A DNA stretch of 64,000 bases from Trametopsis cervina (GCA_022385755.1 MU278357.1:372001-436000), one strand, 5' to 3'. Positions 48,301 to 61,321 are shown, counted from the stretch's first letter. Notes: generated from the letters alone by a model not told the origin. Numbers and translations: made by a program.

Positions 48301-51300
48301 CGATGCAGCGTGCTGTCGAGCGCGATGCTCACAATCGCTCGAACTACGCGATGTGCGCCGTGAACCCCAGCCGTATCTCGAAGACGTTCAACGATGGTGC
48401 GTTGCGCGAGGTCGTCGACCACATCACGAACCGTACTGGCTCTCTTCTCGAAATCGTCAACTTTAATGTTGAGGTATGTGACATGCGCTTTTCGTACGGC
48501 CTTGTATTAATAGCGTACTCTCATTCAGGGTCAACAATATGTCTGCGCCGGAGAACTCATCGCTTTACAGACGATGACCAATGTTCTCAACTATCTGAAG
48601 CTCCAGAAGATTGACCTCGTCAAGGTAGGCCAAGTTCTCATACACTATAACTTTGGGTGTTAACTATTGTTCCAGCTTACGGAAACTTTCACTGTCGATC
48701 AAGTCAAGGAGATGCTCGCTGAAATCATCGACTCGTCCTACAAGAGTGCTCAGGAGCTTCAAAAGACTGAGGGCTATATCAAGCTGGAGCGTGGCTTTGC
48801 TACAATCCCCTTGCCCGGTATCGACGTTCCATTCCACTCTCGCTACCTGTGGGCTGGTGTCATGCCGTTCCGTGCTTGTAAGTGTTCGTTTCCCCTTCTG
48901 TCTGCCATCGTCTTAACTGTCCTCTAGACCTCTCGAAAAAGATCAACCCCGCGCACCTGGATCCCGATACTCTCATCGGCAAATACGTGCCCAACCTCAT
49001 TGCCAAGCCTTTCGAAGTCACAAAGGAGTACGCACAGATCATCTACGATCAGACTCTCTCTCCTCGTCTCGATAAGGTGCTTCGCAAGTGGGAGCAGGAC
49101 CAGTGGGACTCCGCTGAGAACCGTCAGAAACTCGCTTACGTCATCCTCGTCGAGCTCCTGGCGTACCAATTCGCGTCCCCCGTACGATGGATCGAGACTC
49201 AGGACATCCTCTTCACCAAGTACAACTTCGAGAGGTTCATCGAGATCGGTCCTTCGCCCACTCTCACGGGCATGGCTTCGCGTACCCTCGCCGCCAAATA
49301 CGAAACACAAGACGACTCTATCAGCCACAAGCGTCTCATATACTGCCACGCAAAGCATACTAAAGAGGTGTACTACCAGTACGAGGACGAGCCAGAGGCC
49401 GCTGAAGAAGCAGCTCCTGAGAGTGCGCCTGCCGCGTCTCCTGCGGCTGCTGCTGCTCCCGTTGTTGCTGCGCCGGTTGCTCCTCCTGCAGGTGCAGTCG
49501 CCAGCATTGAAGATGCTCCAGTGAAGGCAATCGACATCCTGTCGGTAGTCGTCGCTCAGAAGCTCAAGAAGAAGGTCGAGGAAATTCCCCTCTCCAAGTC
49601 GATCAAGGATTTGGTTGGTGGCAAGTCGACGCTCCAGAACGAGATTCTCGGAGATCTGCAGTTGGAATTCAGCTCTGCTCCTGAGAAAGGTGAGGAGTTG
49701 CCGCTCGATGAGCTCGGTGCTGCTCTCGGTGTCGGCTTCTCTGGCAGTCTTGGCAAGTACTCGACTGGTCTCGTCTCTCGTGTCGTCGGTGGCAAGATGC
49801 CTGGTGGTTTCAACGTCTCCGCTATCAAGGCATACCTCTCCAAGACTTGGGGCCTCGGACCGCAGCGTGCGGACGGTGTCCTGATTCTCGGTGCTACGAT
49901 GGAGCCCGCGAAGCGTCTCGGATCTGAGGCGGACGCAAAGGCTTGGCTCGACGGCGTTGTTGCTGTCTACGCTCAACGCGCGGGCATTTCGTTGTCCTCT
50001 GGGGCTGCCGGCGGCGCGGGTGGTGCTGCTGGAGGCGGAGCTGTCATCAACAGCGAGGAGTTCGTCAAGTTCCAGGCTGAACAGGAGCAGTTCGCTCGTC
50101 AGCAGATCGAGGTCTACATGCGCTACCTCAAGCGTGACTCGCGTGAGGGTGAGATCAAGTACGACACCGAGAAGGCGAACACCGCTGCCCTCCAGTCTCG
50201 CTTGGACGCTATCGCGAAGGAGCACGGCGATACTTACATCGATGGAATCCAGCCGACGTTCGACGCACTGAAGGCTCGTCATTTCGACTCGTCATGGAAC
50301 TGGGTCCGCCAAGACGCTCTTCTCATGTTCTACGACATTATCTTCGGCCGTCTCACTACCGTCGATCGCGAGATCACTGCTCGTTGCATCCAGATCATGA
50401 ACCGCGCGGACCCCGAGCTCGTCACCTACATGCAGTACTATGTCGACCAGTGCGACGAGAACCGTGGCGAGACGTACAAGCTTGCCAAACAGTTCGGTCA
50501 GCAGCTGATCGACAACTGCCGCGAAGTTGTTAGCCAGCCACCGCTGTACAAGGATGGTAAGCATACACATGTTCTTCTCACGAGCGAAGCTAACATTTAT
50601 CTTAGTCACGTTCCCGACGGCCCCGCATACCGAGGTCACCGCGAAGGGCGACATCGTCTACTCCGAGGTCATTCGTGAAAATGTCCGCAAGCTCGAGGCT
50701 TACGTCGAGGAGATGGCTAGCGGTGATACAATCACTGCGCCTACGAACGTCCAGAAGATCCAGGATGATGTGCTCAAGCTGTGGAACGTCGTCAAGTCTC
50801 AGCCTGAGATTAGCGAGGAGCAGAAGAACCGCATCAAAGCTCTCTACGAGGGCGTTGTCCGTTCCCTGCGCAAGCGTCCTGAGTCTCGTCCTCGTCATGG
50901 CACCCCGCGTGCTCGTCGCTCATCGTCTCAATTCCTCCGTCCTCAAGTCTCTGGAATTGCATCCATTTCCGCTGACAAGGTGCCTTTGCTTCACTTGAAG
51001 CGTAAGGTCGGCACGAACTGGGAGTACAGCAGCAACTTGACGGGAGTATACCTCGACATTCTTCACGAGATCGCGACGTCCGGTACCACATTCAAGGACA
51101 AGAACGCTCTTCTCACCGGTGTCGGCAAGGGCTCGATTGGTGTTGAGGTACTCAAGGGCCTTCTTTCGGGCGGTGCTCACGTCGTCATCACGACATCTCG
51201 ATACAGCCGTGCTACCGTAGAGTACTACCAGGACATCTTCCAGAGGTACGGAAGCAAGGGATCGGCCTTGACCGTTGTGCCTTTCAACCAGGGCTCCAAG

Positions 51301-54300
51301 CAAGACGTCGAAGCCCTCGTCGAATACATCTACTCAACCCTCGGCCTGGATCTCGACTACGTTCTGCCATTCGCTGCGGTCCCTGAAAACGGTCGCGAAA
51401 TTGATGGTCTGGATGACAAGTCTGAGCTCGCGCACCGCATCATGCTGGTCAACCTTCTCCGTTTGCTCGGTGCCGTTAAGGTCAAGAAGGCCAGCCGTCA
51501 CATCGACACTCGCCCTACCCAGGTCATTCTCCCCCTTTCTCCCAACCACGGGCTGTTCGGAAACGATGGTCTCTACTCGGAGTCGAAGATTTCGCTCGAG
51601 ACGCTCTTCAACAGGTGGAATTCTGAGAGCTGGGGCGAGTACCTCTGCTTGGCTGGCGCTGTCATTGGGTATGTATATGCCTCCTGTCTTCGAAAACTGT
51701 TACTCACTCTACAAACAGATGGACGCGTGGCACAGGTCTCATGGACGCTACGAACACGATCGCGCATCAGCTCGAGAGCTATGGCGTGCGCACGTTCTCC
51801 GCCAAGGAGATGGCTTTCAACATCCTCGGTCTCATGCACCCTCTCCTCTTCAGTATCACTCAGGTCGAGCCGATCTGGGCGGACCTCAACGGTGGAATGG
51901 ATCGTCTCCCTGACCTCGCGGATGTGACAACCAAGATTCGTCAAGGACTCGCCGCAAAGAGCGAGCTTCGTCGTGCCATCGCCAGGGATAACGCCGCCGA
52001 CTTCACTTCCATCAACGGCGGTGCCGCCGAGCGTGTGCTTCAAACAGTCGACGTCACGCCGCGTGCTAACTTCAAGTTCGAGTACCCCACTCTGCCGCCG
52101 GTCGAAGACCTCGCTGATCTCTCGAAGTTGCGCGACGTCATCGACCTCGAGAAGGTCATCGTCATCACTGGCTTCGCTGAGGTCGGACCCTGGGGAAGCT
52201 CAAGGACGAGGTGGGAGATGGAGGCCCGTGGCGAGTTCACGATCGAGGGCTGCATCGAGATGGCCTGGTTGATGGGCTACATTAAGCACTTCGACGGTCG
52301 TCTGAAGGATGGTTCTCTGTACGTGGGTTGGGTAGACTCAAAGAGCGGTGATCCGGTTGAGGACAAGGACGTGCGCGCCCGTTACGAGAAGGACATGCTC
52401 GCACATGCTGGTATCCGTCTTATTGGTAAGTTTTTTAATGGTCCCATCATTCGTCTGCTGATCCTTCTTTGCAGAGCCTGAGCTCTTCCGCGGCTACGAC
52501 CCCAACAAGAAGGTGTTCAACCAGGAAGTTGAGCTGTTGCACGACCTAGAGCCTTTCGAAGCCTCTGAGACCGATGCTCAACGCTACAAGTACGAGCACG
52601 GCGACAAGTGCGACACCTGGGCCTTGGAAGGTGGCCAGTGGTTCGTGAAGTTCAAGAAGGGCGCTCGTATCTTCGTTCCGAAGGCGTTCAAGTTCAGTCG
52701 CACTGTTGCTGGTCAGATTCCGACGGGATGGAGTGCCGGACGTTACGGTATCCCTGCGGATATCATCTCTCAGACTGATCGCACTACCCTGTGGGCGTTG
52801 GTCGCTGCGGCTGAAGCCTTGACGAACTCAGGTATCACCGACGCATACGAGCTCTACAAGCACGTGCACCCCTCCGAGGTCGGAACGAGTCTTGGCAGTG
52901 GTATGGGTGGTATGGAGAGTTTGGCGAAGATGTTCAAGGACAGGCGAGACGAGAAGGAGGTGCAGAACGATATCCTGCAAGAGACGTTAGTTGCTCTCTT
53001 TTCTGTCCTCTCAATCCCTACTGACGTGGCCCTGCTAGATTCATCAACACCACAGCCGGCTGGATCAACCTGTTGCTTCTGTCGTCCAGTGGCCCCATCA
53101 AGATCCCCGTTGGTGCTTGGTATGTGCTGCAATCTTTATCTTATCACTTTTTACTCAATTCTGCTGCAGTGCAACCGCCCTGCAGTCTATCGAGATTGCA
53201 TGCGATACCCTGCTCTCGGGCAAGGCGAAGGTTATGCTTGCAGGTGGCTTCGACGACTTGAGCGAGGAAGGCTCGTACGAGTTCGCCAACATGAAGGCTA
53301 CCAGTAACGCTGAGGCCGAGTTTGCCATGGGCCGTGAGCCGACTGAAATGTCTCGTCCGGCTACGTCGACCAGATCTGGGGTAAGCACGTCGATTCTTAA
53401 GGCTCTGCCATCTCTAACATCGGGCACAGTTCATGGAAGCTCAAGGCACTGGTGTCCACATCCTCATGAGTGCCAAGACCGCTTTGGAACTCGGTGCTCC
53501 TATCCGTGGTGTCGTCGCCTTCACGTCGACCTCCAGGTAACTTGCGTTTTGTTCAGGAAAGATATGCATCAGATCTGACCGTTCTGTTTTACAGTGACAA
53601 GGCTGGCCGTTCAGTGCCGGCTCCTGGTCGTGGTGCTATGACCATCGCTCGTGAAGTCCCTTCGAAGCATCCTCTTCCTATTCTCGACCTGGAATATCGC
53701 TCTCGTCAACTTGCCTTCCGTCGATCGCAAATCACTCAATGGCTGACCAACGAACGCGAGCTGCTGCGTGGAGAACACCAGTACCGCAAGGAACAGGGCC
53801 ACCCCGTCGACGAGGAGTACTTCGCATCCCGCGTTGCTGACATCGAGAAAGAGGCCGCTCGTCAGGAGAAGGACGCCCTCTCTGTGTATGGTATGCTCGA
53901 AGGCACCGATGATCGCATTGCGCCGCTTCGTCGGGCTCTCTCAGTATGGGGCTTGGGCATTGACGACATCGGTGTGTTGTCCATCCACGGCACGAGCACG
54001 GGTGCAAACGTATGTACCTTTATCTTCGTCTGTCGACCATGTCTAATATGCAATGCTGGCAATAGGAGAAGAACGAGACCGATATCTGGAGCAACGTCTT
54101 CACTAACCTCAAGCGTTCACCTGGCAATGCGATCCCCATCATGGCTCAGAAGAGTCTCTGTGGTCACTCGAAGGGTGGCTCAGCTGCCTGGCAATTGGCG
54201 GGTCTCTTGCAGAGTGTGGACTCCGGTGTCATCCCCGGTAACCGCAACGCAGAGTGAGTTGACCGCTGTTCTCCATCATGAATGATATATTAAATGTGCT

Positions 54301-55223
54301 TCAGTAACGTCGACGCCAACTTCAAGAAGCACTCGCTGTTGATGTTCCCTTCCAAGACCATTCGCACTGATGGTATCCGTGCCGGTATCATGGTATGTGC
54401 CCTGCTCCTCTTCTCCCCGCCGGTTTCTGATGATCTCTTCAGTCCTCGTTCGGCTTCGGTCAAGTAGGCGGTATCTGTCTCATCCTCAACCCGCGCTACG
54501 TACTCGCTGCAGTGGATCCTGCGGTCTATGAGACCTATAAGGTCAAGAACCAGGCCCGCTACCGCCAGACGTACAAGGCGATGAGCGAGATGATGATCAA
54601 CAGCTCACTCGTCAAGGTCAAGGATCACGCGCCGTACAGCAAGGAGCTCGAGGCCCCCGTTCTGCTCAACTCGCTCGCTCGCGCTCAGTACGATCCGAAG
54701 ACCGGCAGCTACTCCTTCCCGAGCAAGTTGGCTTCTGCGGCCACCCTTGATACCGCTAACGCGTCGACTATCTCGGAGATCTTTACCGCGGAGGGAACCA
54801 CGGGTGTTGGTGTCGACCAGGAGCTCATCTCGGCTGTACCTTCATGGAACCCCACGTTCGTCGCACGGAACTTCACCGAGGCCGAAGCCACGTACTGCCA
54901 GGCTCAGCCATCGCCGTCGTCTTCTTTCGCTGCTCGCTGGGCTGGCAAGGAGGCTGTCTTCAAGGCTTTGGGTGTGTCGTCCAAGGGTGCTGCCGCTCCG
55001 ATGAAGGATATCGAGATTCTCCCTGACTCTGCTGGTGTCCCCACTGTTGCTCTGCACGGTGAAGCTAAAGCAGCGGCTGACGCCAAGGGCATCACTAAGG
55101 TCCACATCTCTCTCAGCCACTCGGAGGTTAGTTGATCAACTCTATACTTTACTTTGTCCATACTGACGGATACCTTCCTTTCAGACCACCGCTATCGCGT
55201 TCGCACAGGCCACGTCGGCATAA
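42384..55223 (+). CDS. fungal type I fatty acid synthase, fused beta and alpha subunits
   Basis: One gene of about 21 exons encodes roughly 3,900 residues in the order AT-ER-DH-MPT-ACP-KR-KS-PPT, so the beta (FAS1) and alpha (FAS2) chains of yeast are joined. Landmarks with rough residue numbers are [13 protein letters not shown] (280), [18 protein letters not shown] (590), [12 protein letters not shown] and [10 protein letters not shown] (1585), [16 protein letters not shown] and [10 protein letters not shown] (1835), [14 protein letters not shown] with the phosphopantetheine Ser (2250), [17 protein letters not shown] (2735), KS GACATALQS Cys (3350) with [13 protein letters not shown] and [13 protein letters not shown], and [11 protein letters not shown] and [12 protein letters not shown] (3800). 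An Ala/Pro/Glu linker near 49370-49500 marks the old subunit junction and leads to the single ACP. The enzyme makes palmitoyl- and stearoyl-CoA in the cytosol. The last 13 residues come from a separate exon ending TAA 55221-55223. Codon bias is strong. Confidence 0.98.
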
Positions 55224-55449
55224 GCTTCCATCTACGGGTTCCTATCGTCGTACTCTCGCACATTCGCGTCTCGTCTTGCATTATCACAACTTTCACGCTA
55301 TCATCACGTATATTCTCGCACGCTCTCATCTGCTCATGGTCGGTTCATGTCTCGGGTTGTAATATCTACTAGAATATAATGAAATTTCTTTCTTGCTCTC
55401 ATTCTCCGAGTAACGATAGTAGTTGTATCCCTTATGGAAACAGATTTTA

Positions 55450-56382
55450 TCATTTCGCGTCGACAGCGGCTGCATGGGCTGCAGCGTACAAGTGCTCAGC
55501 TGTAATATATTCTGCTACACTGGGGGTTACCATCTTCGTCCAAAGCTGCTCATCCCCTTCCTCGACCCGTTTGCGAACCTCACTTGAGCTGTATGACTCA
55601 ATCTCTTCGCCGATGTCCACGATTTCCAACCGTTGAACGTCTAGATAGTCACGCGCTGCTACGAGAATGTCCTCTTCTTTCTGTACCTGCGCATCCCTCA
55701 GCTGGCCCGGCATGATTCGACGCGAACATATAAGTCGTGAAGTGGTCATAAATTGCTTCAAATAGTCGCGCATGTCCGACTGAGAAGGATAGTAGCGAGT
55801 CGCCAGGATGCGTTCGAGCGTATCCATGCCCACCAGAAACGCGAGTTCAACGTCCTCGGTTGGCCGTGATCCTGGTGTTGATGGTAGGGCATCGCTGGTA
55901 GCAGGTAAGGTTGCTAACCGGTGACGCAGGAATGAACTTAGGACGCGAGCCTTCCCAACGAATGTAGGCTCGTCAATGATAGCTACTGCAACATTGGATT
56001 CATTCGCATCCTGAGCTGACGGTACGACATCGTTGGCAAGCCGTATCATCATCTCCAGACGTTGTGCATATGACGCGTCCGTTGATTTGAGGCCTTTATC
56101 CGCGTTTCGGACTGAGAGGAGTAGCAATCTCGCATCGAAGTCCTGAGAGATACCACTCGATGCAGGGGAGGGCGGAAGCGAGGCAAGAGCAAGATGAGCG
56201 CGAGTCGGAGGATTGAAGGACGAATCCAGGACAGAGATTCTCAGTGGGGATGTCGAGTGGGCGATGCGAGTTTGTGGCCACCGATCATGAGGCACATGTA
56301 CCAGTTCTACCGCAGATGTGCCCTGTTTTACTCGACTTATGAGGCCCTCTATCTGTATGCGCGTGGGTATCGACATTTGCAA
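55450..56382 (-). CDS. nicotinamide mononucleotide adenylyltransferase-like protein (POF1 type)
   Basis: This is a single-exon frame of 310 residues. It has the nucleotidyltransferase start motif LDSSFNPPTRAHLAL (TxxH form, as in NMN adenylyltransferases), ELAFLVGMDTLERILATRYY in the middle and the C-terminal YSSSEVRKRV, the family's SS-x-x-R nucleotide-binding phrase. It ends PSVAEYITAEHLY as in fungal POF1-like proteins. Such enzymes transfer AMP from ATP to NMN in NAD synthesis or salvage; yeast Pof1 is a divergent member. Start is the ATG at 56382; a second ATG two codons later is equally possible. It converges on FAS, with only 226 bp between stops, and diverges from DBP5. The substrate is inferred from family only. 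It is one of few intronless genes here. Confidence 0.87.
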   Translation of the reverse strand: MQMSIPTRIQIEGLISRVKQGTSAVELVHVPHDRWPQTRIAHSTSPLRISVLDSSFNPPTRAHLALASLPPSPASSGISQDFDARLLLLSVRNADKGLKSTDASYAQRLEMMIRLANDVVPSAQDANESNVAVAIIDEPTFVGKARVLSSFLRHRLATLPATSDALPSTPGSRPTEDVELAFLVGMDTLERILATRYYPSQSDMRDYLKQFMTTSRLICSRRIMPGQLRDAQVQKEEDILVAARDYLDVQRLEIVDIGEEIESYSSSEVRKRVEEGDEQLWTKMVTPSVAEYITAEHLYAAAHAAAVDAK

Positions 56383-56876
56383 ACGTTTGTGTGATCTGGC
56401 ATTATCTTGGTCGCGGCCTAGAGTATACCGTAGGTAGATGACTTACCTCAGTAATCCGCGCAGAATGGCTACAGTAATGCTGTTCTAGAAGAATGGCCAG
56501 TATCGGGCTTGCAACTCGCGACGAAGAACTTCGTCATAGCCTTTAACATGTGGATGACTACGCTGAACACTCTGTCACGTACCACGGTTGAGATAATGCC
56601 AGCAATGGTCGTTCTGCCCCCAATTCCAATAGATCCCACAGCAAACCCGCGATAAATAGACACCTCTAACAGAGAGTCTGAAATAGTTCAACGATTTAGA
56701 TTGGAGGATGGTGAGAAAACTTGAAGCTCGAAGTGGGAAATGATCAGACTACTATGATGCCGCGGTAAATTAGGTAGAAATCATTATGTTACCGCGATCA
56801 TCTTCAGACGCGCATCGCAGTTCCAGTAAACCTTCAAGCTTCATCCACACCACCATCAGCGCAGGCAGCCAGAACC
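56383..56876. promoter_or_regulatory. divergent promoter region, POF1-like/DBP5
   Basis: These 494 bp lie between divergent starts. No clear TATA box and no further gene are seen. AT-rich patches lie near 56690-56790. Confidence 0.45.
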
Positions 56877-58976
56877 ATGGAGAAAGATGCAGACGGCTTT
56901 TACACCCCTGCTGGTATGCTTTGAGGATGAGCGTGTCGATTCGTGTCTCACAGGTCTATAGCGGCCACTACAAGTAAAGCTGCAGAGGACGCGAAGCCAG
57001 AAGCTGCTGCAGCCGCACCAGCTGAAGCGGGTGCGTGATCAAGCTCTGTCGAAGATGACTATCTAACATCTGTGACTGGTGGTTGCAGAAGAGAACAGCG
57101 ATCTCGTGAAATCCAACTTCGAAGTTTCAGTACGTTCGTTGCTCTGAATACGCGTGCATATCTCATTGGTACCCCAGGTCACGCTAGCAGATCAACAGGC
57201 CGACCCAAACTCGCCTCTGTTTAGCGCAAAGACATTTGAAGAGCTAGGATTGTTGGTGTATCTCGCATACAAAACCTTGTGGTCTCTGACATCGCGTTCA
57301 CAGACACCAGGACCTGCTCAAGGGTATCTATGACATTGGGTTTTCGAAGCCATCCAAGATCCAAGAACGTGCCCTTCCGTTGCTATTGAGAGACCCGTGC
57401 GTTCTGATAAACTATTCAACCTCTGCGATGTCGCTTCATGCGCGTACAACAGGCCACAAAACATGATCGGCCAATCACAATCTGGTACAGGAAAGACCGC
57501 TGCTTTTGTTCTCACTATGTTGAGCCGCGTAGACTTCTCAAAGAATGTGCCTCAGGTGAGATCTTATGTCCATTCGGCGCGTCGATATTCCAACGTAGGC
57601 CATGTGCTCATCTGAGCGTAGGCGATATGTCTTGCACCCAGTCGGGAGCTTGCGCGTCAAATAATGTCTGTGGTGGTGGCGATGGGGAAATTCACCCCGG
57701 TACAAACAGAATACGCCATTAGAGACCACTTACCGAAGAGTGTGACTCGTGTGACGGCACAAATTATTGTTGGAAATCCTGGCACGATGATTGATCTCAT
57801 TCGGAGGAAGGTCCTCGATGTCTCAGAAGTAAAAGTGTTCGTCTTGGATGAGGCAGACGACATGCTGAAGCAGGACGGCTTGAGCGACCAAACGCTTCGA
57901 GTGAAGAAGTAAGTGCGATGCTTCATCTACCATGCATGTTTGCAACATCCCTGCGGCTGTTATTTACTCCCTGCCTCTTCACGTAGCATGCTTCCCCGTG
58001 GTCAACAAGTGCAGATCGTCCTCTTCTCCGCCACGTTCCCCGATCATGTGCGCAATTTCGCGAACAAGTTCGCACCGAACGCGAATCGGATCGAGCTGCA
58101 AAAGAGCGAGATTTCCGTCGATAATATCCGCCAGTTTTATATGGACTGTCGAGACGAGGAACATAAATACGAAGTCCTTGTGTCTCTCTACAATCTCCTG
58201 ACCATTGGCCAAAGTATTATCTTCTGTCAGGTACGTGATCGGAGGCGTTGAATCGTTATCCGCGTTGACTGTTTCGTTCCATTGTAGCACCGGCATACGG
58301 CCGACCGTATCTCACAACGCATGACAGCTGAAGGTCATAAAGTTGCCTCGCTTCATGGCGCTAAAGATGCGGCAGAGCGAGACGCCATTATTGACAGTTT
58401 CCGCGAGGGTCGAGAGAAAGTCCTTATCACAACCAACGTCATCGCTCGAGGCATCGACATCCTCCAAGTCAACATGGTCGTTAACTATGATTTGCCGTTA
58501 TTGAGCGAACGTGGAGATTGGAAGAACAAGGAGGATGCGCGACCAGATATTGAAACGTACATACATCGTATTGGTGTGTATCGTTTTGTCAGAGCACGCA
58601 TGAAGCTCTAACGATAGCTGACCATCATTAGGCCGGACTGGGCGCTTTGGAAGGAAGGGTATCTCGATCAATTTCGTGCACGACAAGAGGACTTGGTCGT
58701 ATATGGAAGAAATCGAGAAAGCCACGGGTAAACACATCGTAAGAATCGAGACCAACGATCTAGACGAGATGGAGGAGGTACGCTTATCTTTCACGTTCTC
58801 GCCCCTTTCTTTGCATACTATCAAACATGTGTCACCCCTTTCCATGGAAGTACACTCCTGCACATCTCTAATTCGCTAAATCATCCGTCTCCCTCTTTCG
58901 TCACTTTCTTTGCTTGCGCTGCTAATGCTAACTGATATGTGGGTTTCAATAGCAAATGAAGAAGGCCCTCAAATGA
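56877..58976 (+). CDS. DBP5: DEAD-box ATP-dependent RNA helicase Dbp5 (DDX19)
   Basis: A short acidic and Ala-rich N-terminus ([12 protein letters not shown]) is followed by the Dbp5-type Q-motif region FEELGL, then [19 protein letters not shown]. Motif I is [13 protein letters not shown], Ia [10 protein letters not shown], motif [42 protein letters not shown] and VI HRIGRTGRFG. The stretch [20 protein letters not shown] between motifs V and VI is the insert typical of Dbp5/DDX19. The protein remodels mRNPs at the cytoplasmic face of the nuclear pore during mRNA export and also acts in translation termination. About ten exons are needed. The last one adds only QMKKALK after a long intron of about 175 nt, ending TGA 58974-58976. 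Length is about 480 residues, normal. Confidence 0.96.
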
Positions 58977-60804
58977 TTGATGTCACCGACAACGGAGAAC
59001 GGACGTATTGTATTCTGTGTCAGCTTATACAACGTAATTCGAGCTCCTTACTTCATACATTCCATATCAAGGCCACGACACGGCGTACACATTCTTGACT
59101 CATGTCCGACACTTATCTTTGCAAAAACATCAACCTCATTTAACGTTGCATATGCTACGGCGGAGGTTGACTGAGTGATTGCCTTGATACTTCATTTAAT
59201 CACGTAAGCAGGGTCATCACAATATGCCTCTGCAAGTTTGCGATGGCAGATACAGGTACCAACGCATGTTGTATTCACTGGGTAAATCCCATAGCATGAT
59301 AGACATAAAAGAATCAGAGATATTAGCACGATAAGAACTACTCTATACAGAGATTTATTTTCCTTCTCATCCGAAGTCAGTACTGCGAATGCTGCAAAGC
59401 CCAGTTCAAAGTATGGCTTCCTACCGACGAGTGCGACTTCCCAATTTAGCTTACATAATCAGCGCTTGTCATCGAGCGGTAACTCGCACCTCCGTATTTC
59501 TGTGATTTTGAACTTGGACTGATACCAGTGGGTGAGTTCCTCGAGGCACTTGCCACGTCTACCTTCTGTCAACTCTGGCTCCCGCTATTTTATTACACGC
59601 GTTTATTTCGGCACAGAATGTGACACGTCCAACAACTAAGTATATCCGTGCTGTTCCCGGTGAACCATCAGCATGGTGTATGGCGAGTTCGTACTGAACA
59701 CTAACACCGACTCTATTTTGCAAAGACGATGTTGGTGTTCAGTCGAGTGCGCGCAATCCGGAACACCTTCGCCGATGCAGTGCTAGGTGCCTAACGCGAT
59801 GTGCAGGTTCTGCGGAGATGTAGCATACTGACAGTTGGCGAATCAACACTCTGTTTAGGGACTTGACAGATATCGGTACTAATCATCAGGGGTCGTGGGC
59901 TCAATTACTTGCGCCAGCAAATGGCGTAGATGCAGCCCTGTGGCCACCCTCGCTGTGCAAGCCGGGCAGTGAACGTTCTGTGACAATGGGAATGTCGCTC
60001 GACACGAGGGAGATGTGCGGTCTGCCAAGTGCCGGCGGCGTAATGAGCCTACATTAGCACATTTCCGTCAAACTTCCCGGTTGCCATGAATGAGACAAGG
60101 ACATGTCCAGGTCAGTGCTCTATCAGCGCGCACGCGATTTGTGGATTTTTTACGCTCACATTCAACACATAGTAATGTGTAGATTAACCTCCCTCGCATG
60201 ACGTGGACAGGGGCCTGTCAGCATCCAGGTCCATCACTCTACAAGTACCGTACACCGCCAGGTGCTCAGAAATCTCATATTCATGTGGAAATTGCAGTCA
60301 ACTCAGGCGACTTCGTCGGTTCCCCTTGGCAGCCATGCTGGTCACAAACAGGAACTACTGGTCAAGTGGACATTCCCTCGGATCCGTATAGTATTTTTTA
60401 TGTCATCAATTCTCGACTTTAAGTATGTTGCGGTGCTAAAGAAAGCTCTCCTCTCTTAATCCTCTAGAATTGCCTATTCTGCCTTGGATCAAACAATCAA
60501 CTTGAACTTGGTTTTAGAAAGGATCAGATTCTCTCTGTGACTGTCGACAGGGCCCTCAATGCGGTCCAAGGGCACGTTGCCGACCCTCTGACTCTGCTGT
60601 ATCACCCCATCATGCTTTGGATACTCATACGCCGCCTGGTGAGAGACTCGCCATACAAGGGAAACATCATGATCGCTGGTAGTTTAATCAACACACCAGC
60701 CAAAACGTATAAAGGGACACGTCCTCCGTTCGCATACTTCCAGACTACAAGTCGAACTCCAACACATCACCCATCCTTCGCATAACCCACACCCACTCAT
60801 CAGA
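58977..60804. other. intergenic
   Basis: 1.8 kb holds the 3' flank of DBP5 and the promoter of the next plus-strand gene. Frames are short and lack family motifs; a 74-codon frame at 60198-60422 is not supported by context. Confidence 0.5.
60708..60713 (+). promoter_or_regulatory. TATA box of the small NTF2-like gene
   Basis: TATAAA followed by GGG lies 92-97 bp before the ATG at 60805. It supports the small frame downstream as a real transcription unit. Confidence 0.55.
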
Positions 60805-61321
60805 ATGCTCGCTACACTATACGAGTGGTCTCGACAACACGTTACCGATGTCTTCGAAGCCAAATCGGAAGACGAATGCGAAATGGCAATCGACAAAACC
60901 TTCTCTCATGACATGGAATTCATCATCAATGGCCAGCAGCTCAGCAGAGCAGAGCTGCGAAAGTTCGTTCTCACAATGCTGGTCAATTCGGGATTCCGTC
61001 TGAAACTCCAGTGGCAAGACGCCGTGGAGGTGCCCCGGGATCCCAGCAATCGGGTATGCTTTGGAAGACTACGCCTCGGCCACGACTGACCTCAGTTTCT
61101 CATAGGACGGCGTACTTGGCGCATACTATCTTATACACAATGTTCGAAAAGCACCTTCAGCAGATGGTGCTACTGGCAGATTTACGAGGCACAAATTTGT
61201 AAATGTGGTGTGAGTCCAAATGATACGTTCGATTGTCGAGGCCCTAACTTGCAGAGGCCCCATAGCATTGAATCGGAATCCCCAGATGTCTCAATGGACA
61301 GCCGCCGAGTTGTGCGAATGA
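60805..61321 (+). CDS. small NTF2/SnoaL-like protein (putative)
   Basis: Three exons joined through introns of 52 nt (61054-61105) and 45 nt (61210-61254) give about 139 residues: MLATLYEWSRQHVTDVF at the start, FSHDMEFIINGQQLSRAELR, FRLKLQWQDAVEVPRDP, DGVLGAYYLIHNVRK, RFTRHKFVNVVGPIAL and a stop at 61319-61321. The order is a helix with W and V, a THD-like acidic turn, an INGQxLSRAEL helix and then alternating strands. This looks like the NTF2/SnoaL fold common in small fungal proteins, but no catalytic residue can be assigned. The second intron is required because the frame would otherwise stop at GTG GTG TGA. A TATA box lies at a suitable distance. Family membership is tentative; the gene itself is more likely than not real. 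Confidence 0.55.

Noticed and set aside
48924..50282. 452-codon open frame antisense to FAS
   Set aside because: It mirrors the strongly biased sense codons of FAS, which avoid TTA, CTA and TCA. It has no family motif and the sense frame is certain.
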